From: Panacagrimonas sp.
Lineage (GTDB): Bacteria; Pseudomonadota; Gammaproteobacteria; Nevskiales; Nevskiaceae
Direction: 5' to 3'
DNA length: 64,000 bases
Assembly (NCBI RefSeq): GCF_020697055.1
Contig: NZ_JAJFBP010000025.1
Span: 1 to 64,000, forward strand
This document shows positions 28,594 to 37,106 of this stretch, one piece after another. Made by a program: the position numbers and the translations under genes. How positions within the stretch are numbered: the stretch's first letter is position 1; every line of letters starts with the position of its first letter. The notes below the pieces were generated by a model, which saw nothing but the letters and a program-made list of their open reading frames with translations, had not been told where the DNA came from and did no database searches.

Positions 28594-31545
28594 ATGAGTC
28601 TTCAAACGATCGAATCCGGCAACGTCGGTGGTGGAGCCGACTCCCGCCGGGCCGCTCCCGCCCCGGGCGGACCGACCAATGCGGAGCTCGCCGCCACTGC
28701 ACCGGGCGGCATCAAGGTCATTCGACGCAACGGCAAGCTCACCAGCTTCGATGGATCGAAGATCTCGATCGCGCTGACCAAGGCCTTCCTCGCCGTCGAA
28801 GGTGGCCAGGCCGCCGCCTCGTCGCGCGTGCGTCAGCTCGTCTCCGAACTCACCGCGCAGGTCACACAGGCACTCACCCGTCACCTCAATGGCGGCGGAA
28901 CGCTGCACATCGAAGACATCCAGGACCAGGTCGAACTCGCGCTGATGCGCGCCGGCGAGCACAAGGTCGCGCGTGACTACGTGCTCTATCGCGACGAGCG
29001 TGCCAAGGAGCGCGCCGCCGAGGCCGCCAGGCAGACGCCCGCGCAGAAGGCCAAGGCCACCATCAGCGTCAAGCTCGATGACGGCACCATCGTGCCCCTG
29101 GACGAGCCGCGCATGCACCGTCTCGCCGCCGAGGCCTGCCTGGGCCTGACGGGCGTCGACGGCGAGGAAGTGGTCACTGCCGCGGTGCGCGATCTGTACG
29201 ACGGCATTCCGGAAGCCGAGCTCAGCCAGGCGCTGACGCTCGCCGCACGCGCGCGAATCGAAAAGGAGCCGAACTACACCTACGTCTCGGCGCGTCTGCT
29301 GCTCGACGCCATGCGCCACGAGGCGCTCAAGTTCCTCGGCGAGTCGCAGACGCGTCCGACGTTCGAGGAAATGAAGGCGCTCTACCCTGAGTACTTCCGC
29401 GACTTCATCCACAAGGCCGCGGAACTGGAGCTGGTCGATCCCAAGCTGTGCCTGTTCGATCTGCATGCGCTCGGCGAGGCGCTGATCCCGGAACGAGACG
29501 GCAAGTTCGACTATCTCGGACTGCAGACGCTCTACGACCGCTACTTCATCCACTCGAACAAGGTCCGCTTCGAACTGCCGCAGGCGTTCTTCATGCGCGT
29601 CGCAATGGGCCTTGCGATGAACGAGGTGGAGCGCGAGGCGCGCGCCATCGAGTTCTACAAACTGCTCTCCAGCTTCGACTTCATGAGCTCGACGCCGACG
29701 CTGTTCAACAGCGGCACGCTGCGCCCGCAGCTTTCGAGCTGCTATCTCACGCAGGTGCCTGACGATCTGCACGGAATCTTCGGCGCGATCCACGACAACG
29801 CCATGCTGTCCAAGTTCGCCGGCGGTCTGGGCAACGACTGGACGCCGGTTCGCGGCATGGGCGCCTACATCAAGGGCACCAACGGCAAGTCCAACGGCGT
29901 CGTGCCCTTCTTGAAGGTCGCGAACGATACCGCCGTCGCCGTGAACCAGGGCGGCAAGCGCAAGGGTGCCTTGTGCGCCTATCTCGAGACCTGGCACCGC
30001 GACATCGAGGAGTTCCTCGATCTGCGCAAGAACACCGGTGACGATCGCCGCCGCACGCATGACATCGACACCGCGAACTGGGTGCCGGACCTGTTCATGA
30101 AGCGCGTGATGGAAGATGGTCCGTGGACGCTTTTCTCGCCCGAGGACACGGTCGATCTCCACGACCTGATGGGCGAAGCGTTCGAGAAGCGCTACGCGGA
30201 GTACGAGAAGCTGGCAGACGAAGGTCGGATCAAGAACTTCAAGCGCATGCCGGCGCTCAACCTGTGGCGCAAGATGCTCTCGATGCTGTTCGAGACGGGT
30301 CACCCGTGGATCACGTTCAAGGATCCCTGCAACCTGCGTTCGCCGCAGCAGCACGTGGGCGTCGTGCACAGCTCCAACCTGTGCACCGAGATCACGCTCA
30401 ACACCAAGGCAGGCCAGGAAATCGCGGTGTGCAACCTGGGCTCGGTCAACCTGCCGAGCCACATCGTCGACGGCAAGCTCGACGAGGCAAAGCTCGAGCG
30501 GACGATCAATACCGCCATGCGCATGCTCGACAACGTGATCGAGTACAACTACTACTCGGTCGCGACCGCGCGTAACTCCAACCTTCGTCATCGTCCTGTT
30601 GGGCTGGGAGTGATGGGTTTCCAGGACGCGCTCTACAAGCTGCGCCTTCCCTACGAGAGCGATGCGGCGATCCAGTTCGCCGACGAGTCGATGGAAGCGA
30701 TCAGCTATTACGCGATCAAGGCCAGCACCAACCTCGCGGCGGAGCGCGGCGCATACACCAGCTTCAAGGGTTCGCTGTGGGACAAGGGCGTGCTGCCGAT
30801 CGATTCGATCCGTCTTCTGGGCGAGTCGCGCGGCAAGGGCTATCTGCGCCAGGACGTTTCGCAGTGCGGCCGTTACGACTGGACTGCGCTACGCGCGCGC
30901 GTGCAGGACGTGGGCGTGCGCAATTCCAACTGCATGGCGATCGCTCCGACCGCGACCATCGCCAACATCACCGGCGTGTCGCAGTCGATCGAGCCGCAGT
31001 TCGCCAACCTGTACGTCAAGTCCAATCTGTCCGGCGATTTCACCGTCATCAACGAGTACCTGGCCAACGACCTCAAGTCGCTGGGCCTGTGGGACGAGGT
31101 GATGGCGCACGACCTGAAGTTCTACGACGGCAGCGTGCAGAAGATCGACCGTGTGCCGCAGGACCTCAAGGAAATCTACAAGTGCGCCTTCGAAGTCGAT
31201 TCGAAGCGTCTCGTGGATGCCGGAAGCCGTCGCCAGAAGTGGATCGACCAGTCGCAGTCGCTGAACCTGTACATGGCCGCACCGAGCGGCAAGAAGCTGG
31301 ACGAACTCTACAAGCACGCGTGGATCAGCGGCCTCAAGACCACGTACTACCTGCGCACGATGGGCGCGACGCACGCGGAGAAGACCACCATCACCGACAG
31401 CCGCCTCAACAAGGTCGGCAGCGGCGATGCGGCCGGCGGCGGTGCCGCCATGTCCGGTCCGATCAGCGTTCCCCGCGCGGCCACCGACGTTTCCGGAGCC
31501 AAGGTCTGCTCGATCCTGGATCCGGGGTGCGAGGCATGTCAGTGA
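28594..31545 (+). CDS. nrdA: Ribonucleoside-diphosphate reductase subunit alpha (class I)
   Basis: The catalytic subunit of class I ribonucleotide reductase, 983 residues. An N-terminal ATP-cone (about 40-138, IKVIRRNGKLTSFDGSKI) is followed by a second cone-like domain (about 155-248, ATISVKLDDGT), the layout known for Pseudomonas aeruginosa NrdA. The catalytic core has SCYLTQ, SSNLCTEI and TTYYLRTMG with the radical-transfer tyrosine pair; the tail ends CSILDPGCEACQ with redox cysteines. The start at 28594 follows GAGGGG; upstream in-frame sequence is not NrdA-like. The gene is followed by a small GIY-YIG-like gene and nrdB. Confidence 0.97.
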   Translation: MSLQTIESGNVGGGADSRRAAPAPGGPTNAELAATAPGGIKVIRRNGKLTSFDGSKISIALTKAFLAVEGGQAAASSRVRQLVSELTAQVTQALTRHLNGGGTLHIEDIQDQVELALMRAGEHKVARDYVLYRDERAKERAAEAARQTPAQKAKATISVKLDDGTIVPLDEPRMHRLAAEACLGLTGVDGEEVVTAAVRDLYDGIPEAELSQALTLAARARIEKEPNYTYVSARLLLDAMRHEALKFLGESQTRPTFEEMKALYPEYFRDFIHKAAELELVDPKLCLFDLHALGEALIPERDGKFDYLGLQTLYDRYFIHSNKVRFELPQAFFMRVAMGLAMNEVEREARAIEFYKLLSSFDFMSSTPTLFNSGTLRPQLSSCYLTQVPDDLHGIFGAIHDNAMLSKFAGGLGNDWTPVRGMGAYIKGTNGKSNGVVPFLKVANDTAVAVNQGGKRKGALCAYLETWHRDIEEFLDLRKNTGDDRRRTHDIDTANWVPDLFMKRVMEDGPWTLFSPEDTVDLHDLMGEAFEKRYAEYEKLADEGRIKNFKRMPALNLWRKMLSMLFETGHPWITFKDPCNLRSPQQHVGVVHSSNLCTEITLNTKAGQEIAVCNLGSVNLPSHIVDGKLDEAKLERTINTAMRMLDNVIEYNYYSVATARNSNLRHRPVGLGVMGFQDALYKLRLPYESDAAIQFADESMEAISYYAIKASTNLAAERGAYTSFKGSLWDKGVLPIDSIRLLGESRGKGYLRQDVSQCGRYDWTALRARVQDVGVRNSNCMAIAPTATIANITGVSQSIEPQFANLYVKSNLSGDFTVINEYLANDLKSLGLWDEVMAHDLKFYDGSVQKIDRVPQDLKEIYKCAFEVDSKRLVDAGSRRQKWIDQSQSLNLYMAAPSGKKLDELYKHAWISGLKTTYYLRTMGATHAEKTTITDSRLNKVGSGDAAGGGAAMSGPISVPRAATDVSGAKVCSILDPGCEACQ

Positions 31546-31661
31546 GAGGCCCGGCACGGCGTCTGATCTTTCTCACCGGTTTCGGTCGGCCAGAAGGATC
31601 CGTGGTGCGAGAGGATCTCTTCTCGCAACCTGCGGCCGGCCTCTGACGAAAAGTTCATGCA

Positions 31662-32063
31662 ATGTCCGCCCTCCCCGCCTACCTCGCCCTCGAACTCCCG
31701 CGCACGCATCACCTGCGCTGGAACCGCTCGCAGGACGATCGCTGGTGCGATCTGGATCGACTCAACCTCGATCACGCGCATTTCGATCAGGTCGGAGGCG
31801 TTTACGTGATCTGGTACGGCGGCCCCAACGGTCACGTGGTGCGCGTGGGACAGGGCGAGATCCGCGCTTGCCTCAAGGCGCATCGCACGGACCCCGATCT
31901 GGAGCCCTATCGGCATCTGGGCCTGATCGTCAGCTGGGCGGTGGTCGATGGGCCTTCGCGCGATGGCGTGGAGCGGTATCTGGCGGAGGCTTACCGGCCG
32001 CTCGTCGGACACCCGCTTTCGACCGATGCCGCGCCCATCACCGTGAATCTGGTGGGTGACTAG
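31662..32063 (+). CDS. GIY-YIG-like small protein inside the nrd locus
   Basis: A 133-residue cytoplasmic protein between nrdA and nrdB. It appears to be a divergent GIY-YIG fold: G46-V47-Y48 (GGVYVIWY), a V62-G63 element (VVRVGQG), H74 in LKAHR, E104 in GVERYLAE and N129 near the C-terminus (ITVNL). These match the order of the GIY, YIG, basic/His, Glu and Asn landmarks of that nuclease superfamily, though the Tyr of YIG is Arg. No family name was recognised with confidence and nuclease activity is unproven. It begins 116 bases after nrdA and ends 96 bases before nrdB, so it is probably in the nrd operon. Confidence 0.75.
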   Translation: MSALPAYLALELPRTHHLRWNRSQDDRWCDLDRLNLDHAHFDQVGGVYVIWYGGPNGHVVRVGQGEIRACLKAHRTDPDLEPYRHLGLIVSWAVVDGPSRDGVERYLAEAYRPLVGHPLSTDAAPITVNLVGD

Positions 32064-32159
32064 ACCAGGCAGATTGGAAGTTCAGGAATCAAACCGGATC
32101 GCGCCAGCGCGGTCCAACCATAAGAAGACAGACAAAGCTAAGGAATCAGGAGCACAGAC

Positions 32160-33419
32160 ATGCTGAATTGGGACGACGAACCCGCAATGCCGACGGCACC
32201 CAAGGCGCCCACCGTTGCCGCCGCCGCGCGCCACACCCCGTCCGCGTCGGTCGTGCCGCACCCGGCGGTCGTGATGAACGCCGTCAAGCATCCGGCCGCA
32301 GTGCCGTCCGTGCCTGCGCCCGAGGACTTTCGCCTCAAGCCCACGCAGGCGCGCCCGGATACCGGCGCGACCGGCCTCGAGGACCTGCAGATGGGCGCGC
32401 GCCGCATCCAGGTCGACGACAAGAAGATCATCAACTGCCGCGCCGACCTCAATCAGTTGGTGCCCTTCAAGTATGTGTGGGCCTGGGAGAAGTACCTGGC
32501 TGCCTGCAACAACCACTGGATGCCGCAGGAAGTCGGAATGAGCGCGGACATCGCGCTGTGGAACGATCCCAAGGGCCTGACCGAGGACGAGCGCAACATC
32601 ATCAAGCGCAGCCTCGGATTCTTCAGCACCGCCGATTCGCTGGTGGCCAACAACCTTGTTCTGGCGGTCTACAAGCACATCACGAATCCCGAGTGCCGGC
32701 AGTACATCCTGCGCCAGGCTTTCGAGGAGGCGATCCACACGCACGCCTACCAGTACATCATCCAGAGCCTCGGCCTCGACGAAGCCGAAGTGTTCAACAT
32801 GTACCGTGAGGTCCCGTCGATCCACGACAAGGCCGCATGGAGCCTGCCGTACACGCAGAGCCTGGCCGACGAGAACTTCCACACCGGCACGCCGGAGGCC
32901 GACCAGCGCCTGTTGCGCGACATGATCGCCTTCTACGTCGTGTTCGAAGGCATCTTCTTCTACGTGGGCTTCGTGCAGCTGCTGAGCTTCGGTCGTCGCA
33001 ACAAGATGACCGGCGCTTCCGAGCAGATCCAATACATCATGCGCGACGAAGCCATGCACATGAACTTCGGCATCGACGTGATCAACCAGATCAAGATCGA
33101 GAATCCGCACCTGTGGACCGCGGAGTTCCAGGAGCAGGCCCGCACGATGATCCACGAGGCCACTCAGCTCGAGATCCGCTATGCGCACGACACGATGCCG
33201 CGCGGTGTCCTGGGCCTCAACGCGGCGATGTTTACCGAGTACATGCAGTTCATCGCCAACCGTCGCTGCCAACAGATCGGCATCAAGGCGATCTACCCGG
33301 GCGCCGACACCAATCCGTTCCCGTGGATGAGCGAGGCCATCGATCTCAAGAAGGAGAAGAACTTCTTCGAGACGCGCGTGACGGAGTACCAGACCGGTGG
33401 TGCGCTGAACTGGGATTGA
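32160..33419 (+). CDS. nrdB: Ribonucleoside-diphosphate reductase subunit beta (class I)
   Basis: The radical-generating subunit, 419 residues. Metal-ligand regions are visible: [12 protein letters not shown] (Glu/His), an EGIFFY segment and [12 protein letters not shown] (Glu/His). The C-terminal [12 protein letters not shown] contains the tyrosine that relays the radical to NrdA. An Ala/Pro-rich extension (about 10-60) precedes the core. The start at 32160 follows AGGAATCAGGAG. The protein starts MLNWDDE and ends ALNWD, so the same motif is at both ends. A terminator follows. Confidence 0.97.
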   Translation: MLNWDDEPAMPTAPKAPTVAAAARHTPSASVVPHPAVVMNAVKHPAAVPSVPAPEDFRLKPTQARPDTGATGLEDLQMGARRIQVDDKKIINCRADLNQLVPFKYVWAWEKYLAACNNHWMPQEVGMSADIALWNDPKGLTEDERNIIKRSLGFFSTADSLVANNLVLAVYKHITNPECRQYILRQAFEEAIHTHAYQYIIQSLGLDEAEVFNMYREVPSIHDKAAWSLPYTQSLADENFHTGTPEADQRLLRDMIAFYVVFEGIFFYVGFVQLLSFGRRNKMTGASEQIQYIMRDEAMHMNFGIDVINQIKIENPHLWTAEFQEQARTMIHEATQLEIRYAHDTMPRGVLGLNAAMFTEYMQFIANRRCQQIGIKAIYPGADTNPFPWMSEAIDLKKEKNFFETRVTEYQTGGALNWD

Positions 33420-33447
33420 ATTCGTAGTTCTCCAGCTGTTCAGACTG

Positions 33448-33480
33448 GCCCTGGCCTTCGATGAAGGCCAGGGCTTTTTT
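33448..33480 (+). terminator. Terminator of the nrd operon
   Basis: A 12-base-pair stem (33448-33459 with 33463-33474) with a GAT loop is followed by TTTTTT. It lies 28 bases after the nrdB stop. Confidence 0.93.
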
Positions 33481-33568
33481 ATGTCCGTCGCAGCTCCCTC
33501 GGCCGGACGATTTCAGCCTCCTGCGGTCCCGGTAGGCTGGTTTCCGAAGTCCCGACCTCGAGCTCTGA

Positions 33569-34084
33569 ATGCCCACAACCGCCGAATCCCGTGCCGCCGC
33601 GCTCCAGGCCGCGTTCGTCGAAGCCGCTCGCCGCAACCAATGGGGTTGGATTGCCGACGAGTTCTACGCCGAGAACTGCGACTACCTGTGCGAGTACGGC
33701 GGCACGATGCGCGTGATGGCCACGAGCCGCGCCGAGATCAAGGCCACGCATTACGGCCGCGAGATGCTCGTGGGATGGGAAGGCTGGACGTTTCCGATCG
33801 AGCGCTATTGCACGCAGGGCAACCAGATCATCACGCACTGGTGGAATCGGGGGCCCGGCAAGCGTGAGGACGGCAGCCACTTTCAGACGCCCGGAGTGTC
33901 CTTCATCACCATCCGGGAGGACGACGGCCGCATCGTCGATCAGCTGGATCTGTTCGACATGGCGCACCAGATGCGACTGTGCGACGAACTGGCCGACGCC
34001 GGCCTTCTGTCATCGCAACTCGACGAGAACTGGGTGCGTCCGATGAAGGCGCGCCTGGTCGGGATGCTCACCCGCCGGCCCTGA
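33569..34084 (+). CDS. SnoaL-like (NTF2-fold) protein
   Basis: A 171-residue protein of the NTF2-like fold. FVEAARRNQWGWIADEFYAENCDY, ITHWWNRGPGK and GRIVDQLDLFDMA are consistent with SnoaL-type proteins, which bind hydrophobic substrates in a cone-shaped cavity and often act as isomerases or cyclases. No catalytic residue can be assigned. It is a single gene between the nrd terminator and a small membrane protein. Confidence 0.75.
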   Translation: MPTTAESRAAALQAAFVEAARRNQWGWIADEFYAENCDYLCEYGGTMRVMATSRAEIKATHYGREMLVGWEGWTFPIERYCTQGNQIITHWWNRGPGKREDGSHFQTPGVSFITIREDDGRIVDQLDLFDMAHQMRLCDELADAGLLSSQLDENWVRPMKARLVGMLTRRP

Positions 34085-34212
34085 GCCCGGCGCGCTGGGC
34101 TTTCCGCTCGCCAACCCCACGATCGCTGGGCGCCGCCCCCCCGTCAGGGTCATTCCGGCGACCCGGGATTCCTCCATACTCGGGGCACCGTGGCCCTCGG
34201 ATTGCGACGACG

Positions 34213-34560
34213 ATGATCCCACCGGTGATGCACAGACCGCAGGGCTCGCTGCTGGTGGAAGGCCTGCAGTGGATCGTCGCGGTGACAGCCTTGGGCTGCC
34301 TGGCGTGGCTGCCGCGTACGCCTGCCCTGTTCGTGGCCCTGTGCGCGGGAACACACATCGAGTTCTACGAGGCGGACCTCAACCACGACGACTACGTGTC
34401 GGTCGGCGAGGCGGCGTATGCGTGCAACGTCGACTCACGCCCGGTGCGCAACGACGGTCGCGCCTGCACCGAGTACTACAACCGCGTCGACTGGCGACCG
34501 GTCAAACTCGAATGCAGCGGCCCCCAATTCAGCCGCTGGACGCAGGCGCAGGACGGGTGA
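34213..34560 (+). CDS. Small membrane-anchored protein with one EF-hand loop
   Basis: A 115-residue protein with a hydrophobic segment at about residues 13-45, then a canonical EF-hand loop DLNHDDYVSVGE (D55, N57, D59, E66). Two or more cysteines follow (CNVDS, ACTEYY, LECSG). It likely faces the periplasm and may bind calcium. The start at 34213 is a guess because no strong ribosome site is visible. Its 3' end overlaps the convergent thioesterase gene by 32 bases. No family was recognised. Confidence 0.6.
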   Translation: MIPPVMHRPQGSLLVEGLQWIVAVTALGCLAWLPRTPALFVALCAGTHIEFYEADLNHDDYVSVGEAAYACNVDSRPVRNDGRACTEYYNRVDWRPVKLECSGPQFSRWTQAQDG

Positions 34561-34981
34561 TCAGGCAGGTGCACGTCGCGTGCGCGACCAGCTTGCCGTC
34601 GGCATCCAGGATGGAGCCCTCCGAAACGCCCAGGCGCGTCGAGACGTTCAGCACACGGCCTTCGGCGCGATACGTCTGGCCAACCTTCAGCGGTCGCAGC
34701 ATCTTCACCGCCAGGTCCACGGTGCCGTAGCTGGCGCCTGCTTCGAGCATCGTGTGAACCGCGCAACCGGTGACAGAATCGAGCACCGTGCAGGCGTAAC
34801 CGCCATGCACGCCGCCCATCGGATTCAGGTGCCGCGCATCGGGCGTGGCCTCGAAAACGACCGCTCCGCGCGTGACCTCGACCGGGCGCATCGCCATCGT
34901 TTCGCTGATCGATGCGATGCGACCGCCACCGGCGACGAAGGCCTGCATCAGCTCCAGGCCGGTCGAATTCGAGGGCTTCAT
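34529..34981 (-). CDS. PaaI-type hotdog thioesterase
   Basis: A 150-residue hotdog-fold protein with the PaaI-family active-site segment NPMGGVHGGYACTVLDSVTG and the closing ASYGTVDLAVKMLRP and GQTYRAEGRVLN strands. Such enzymes hydrolyse acyl-CoA thioesters, often aromatic or medium-chain ones. The start at 34981 is used because the family N-terminus begins there; the longer in-frame reading would run through the upstream gene. It lies 21 bases downstream of a small exported protein gene on the same strand. Confidence 0.88.
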   Translation of the reverse strand: MKPSNSTGLELMQAFVAGGGRIASISETMAMRPVEVTRGAVVFEATPDARHLNPMGGVHGGYACTVLDSVTGCAVHTMLEAGASYGTVDLAVKMLRPLKVGQTYRAEGRVLNVSTRLGVSEGSILDADGKLVAHATCTCLITRPAPASSG

Positions 34982-35001
34982 GTGGGCGCCGGCTCGGCCG
35001 C

Positions 35002-35361
35002 TCACATCATCAGATTGAAGCGCTGCTTCAGGTAGACGGAGACGGCGTCGTATTCCTTCTCGTTCAGAAGATCCCACAGCGCCTCGTCGGCGAAGAAGCG
35101 CTTGGCGACGGTCTCGTCGAGCGGCGACGTACCCAGGGGGCATGTCGAGCATCCAAGCTTCACCGCGTAGATCTCCTTGCCGTACTCGTACTGGCGGTAG
35201 TCCGGGAGTACGTCACCACGCGAACGCGGATCCCGGTCCGGCGACGGCGTGCGGGGGTTGACCAGGGACTGGGCCGCAGCGGCGAAGCTGGCACCGGCCA
35301 GCACGGCAGACACCACGGCGAGACGAAACGAAGACGGCAGCGACACGCGTGCAACCTCCAT
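35002..35361 (-). CDS. Small exported protein with a CxxC motif
   Basis: A 119-residue protein with a signal peptide (LAVVSAVLAGASFAAAAQ) and a mature part containing KLGCSTCPLG and ending VYLKQRFNLMM. The CSTC pair may bind a metal or form a disulfide; no named family was recognised. It probably is cotranscribed with the thioesterase, whose start is 21 bases downstream. Confidence 0.7.
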   Translation of the reverse strand: MEVARVSLPSSFRLAVVSAVLAGASFAAAAQSLVNPRTPSPDRDPRSRGDVLPDYRQYEYGKEIYAVKLGCSTCPLGTSPLDETVAKRFFADEALWDLLNEKEYDAVSVYLKQRFNLMM

Positions 35362-35464
35362 GGCGGGATTCGACCGTGCATGCTAATCGCCGCAGGCGCC
35401 GCTCTCCAGTCCCGTCCGGCGTCCCGCCCGTCCGTTCAGCAAATCGAACCCGGCCTGCCGGGAA

Positions 35465-36325
35465 TCAAGCCGCCAACGCCTTCTTGCGCGCCCACCACGC
35501 ACCGGCTGCCGCCACGATCAGGACGCTCACCATGATTCCGATCTGCATCCGTGACGGATCCCGGAGCACGGCGCGAAGCTGATGGCCGAACAAGGTCATC
35601 AGGACGTTTCCCGGAATCAAACCCAGCAGCGTGCCTGCGGCAAATGCGCCTGCATGGACACGCGCAGCCCCCGCCACCAGATTGACCGCGGTATATGGCG
35701 CAACCGGCACCAGCCGCAGCGTGGCAATGCCCAGCACGCCGCTGTTCTTGAGGGCCTTCGTCAGACGCTCGGTCGCCTTGCTGTCCAGTCGGCGCAGGCG
35801 CCGCGTGCCGAAGCGCCGGCCGATCACGTACGCGAGCATCGCGGAGGCCAGACTGCCGGTGAGTGCGCACGGCATTCCCCAGGTCGTGCCCAGTCCGAGA
35901 ATGGTCGCGGCGTTGAGCACGGTATTCGGGAAGAACACGAGGTTCGCGCCGAGGTAGACCGCCAGCAGCAGCACCGGCGCCCACGGATTGCGACGCAGGC
36001 TGTGAAACCAGCCGGCCAGCGTGTCCGGGTCGGCCATCTGATGCAGCGGCGAAAATCGCCATGCCGCCGCGAAGCCGACCATGAGCAACACCAGCAACGC
36101 GAGCTTCCACCACTTTCCGGCGGACGCCGCTGAAGCACCGGCTGCTCGCGAACTTTTGTCGGCGGCTTCTCTGGCGTCCTTGGCCTCGTCGGCGCGCGCA
36201 CGGGCGCGACGGCTCACTCCAAAGCGGCCAGCGATCACGTTCTCCGCGCGCCATCCGCGCGGGTTCGGCAGCGCGGCACTACGAGCGAGAAGTGACGAAT
36301 TCGAGGGGTGTCGGGTGGACGGCAC
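35465..36325 (-). CDS. TVP38/TMEM64-family (VTT domain) membrane protein
   Basis: A 286-residue inner-membrane protein. About 70 polar N-terminal residues (rich in Arg, Asp and Ala) precede roughly five hydrophobic segments. NPWAPVLLLAVYLGANLVFF, RLVPVAPYTAVNLVAGAARV and FAAGTLLGLIPGNV match the VTT/SNARE-associated DedA-like domain. These proteins are linked to lipid scrambling and membrane homeostasis. The start appears to be GTG. The long charged N-terminal tail is unusual for the family. Confidence 0.85.
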   Translation of the reverse strand: MPSTRHPSNSSLLARSAALPNPRGWRAENVIAGRFGVSRRARARADEAKDAREAADKSSRAAGASAASAGKWWKLALLVLLMVGFAAAWRFSPLHQMADPDTLAGWFHSLRRNPWAPVLLLAVYLGANLVFFPNTVLNAATILGLGTTWGMPCALTGSLASAMLAYVIGRRFGTRRLRRLDSKATERLTKALKNSGVLGIATLRLVPVAPYTAVNLVAGAARVHAGAFAAGTLLGLIPGNVLMTLFGHQLRAVLRDPSRMQIGIMVSVLIVAAAGAWWARKKALAA

Positions 36326-36465
36326 CGGCGCCTCAACGCAATCGACGTGCCTGCGCTAGGGCCCGATCGGGCTCCCTGTCCGCTTTGCAAGGACATGACC
36401 CGCCCCATCGGCAGGCGGACTCCGAACACATTGAATTGGAGCCGCCTGCCTTTCGCCGCGCCTCA

Positions 36466-36975
36466 TCAGAAGAAGAGGTCGTAGACCACCGCGGCAACCA
36501 CACCCGTGGCGACAGCCGTCAGCACCACGTCACGATCGACCCGCACCCAGTGGTGACCGCGGGGCGGCGCGTACAGGTTGTAGTGGCGATAGTCGTTCAC
36601 CACGTAACGGGTGGCGCGATAGCCGTACGGCAGCCGCTCGCCCGCGCGCCAGCTGTGGCGGGAATAGCCGCGCGGCGCGTAGTACGTCGCGGCGCGATAG
36701 CGCGGGCCCTTCCAGCGATGCTCGCGCTCGTGGCGCCAACCGTGACCGTCGGCGCGGTGACCGTCCCAGCGATCGTTGTGATCATGACGGTGGTCGCGGT
36801 CGTTGCGGTCGTGGCGGTCATAGCGACCGTTCCCATCCTGGCGATGGTTCACGACGTCGCCGCGACCGCGGTCCCGGTCGTAGCCACGCGAGTGATCGTC
36901 GTTTCCAGCCATGGCGGAGGGGGCGGCGATCAGGCCCATACTCAGCGTGGAAGCCAGCAGCAGTTGCTTGTACAT
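36466..36975 (-). CDS. RcnB-family periplasmic protein
   Basis: A 169-residue exported protein. A signal peptide (LLLASTLSMGLIAAPSAMA) is followed by a region rich in Asp, Arg and His (about 24-85) and a C-terminal module with YNLYAPPRGHHWVRVDRDVVLTAV, the RcnB hallmark. RcnB in E. coli is needed for nickel/cobalt homeostasis; the His/Asp-rich stretch may bind metals. The start at 36975 follows CCGGAG. It is a lone gene upstream of an enoyl-CoA hydratase homologue on the opposite strand. Confidence 0.85.
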   Translation of the reverse strand: MYKQLLLASTLSMGLIAAPSAMAGNDDHSRGYDRDRGRGDVVNHRQDGNGRYDRHDRNDRDHRHDHNDRWDGHRADGHGWRHEREHRWKGPRYRAATYYAPRGYSRHSWRAGERLPYGYRATRYVVNDYRHYNLYAPPRGHHWVRVDRDVVLTAVATGVVAAVVYDLFF

Positions 36976-37106
36976 CGTGGTACTCCGGTTTGGATTGCGA
37001 CTCCAAATTAAGGGGCGGGCACTGAATGGATCGTGAGCCCCAAGACCATTTACCTTTCTTTACGCGGCCCCCTGCGTGAACCGCCGCATCGAATCGAGGA
37101 CTACCG

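Noticed and set aside
28540..30591. A 683-codon minus-strand reading frame
   Set aside because: It is antisense to nrdA and has no recognisable motif.
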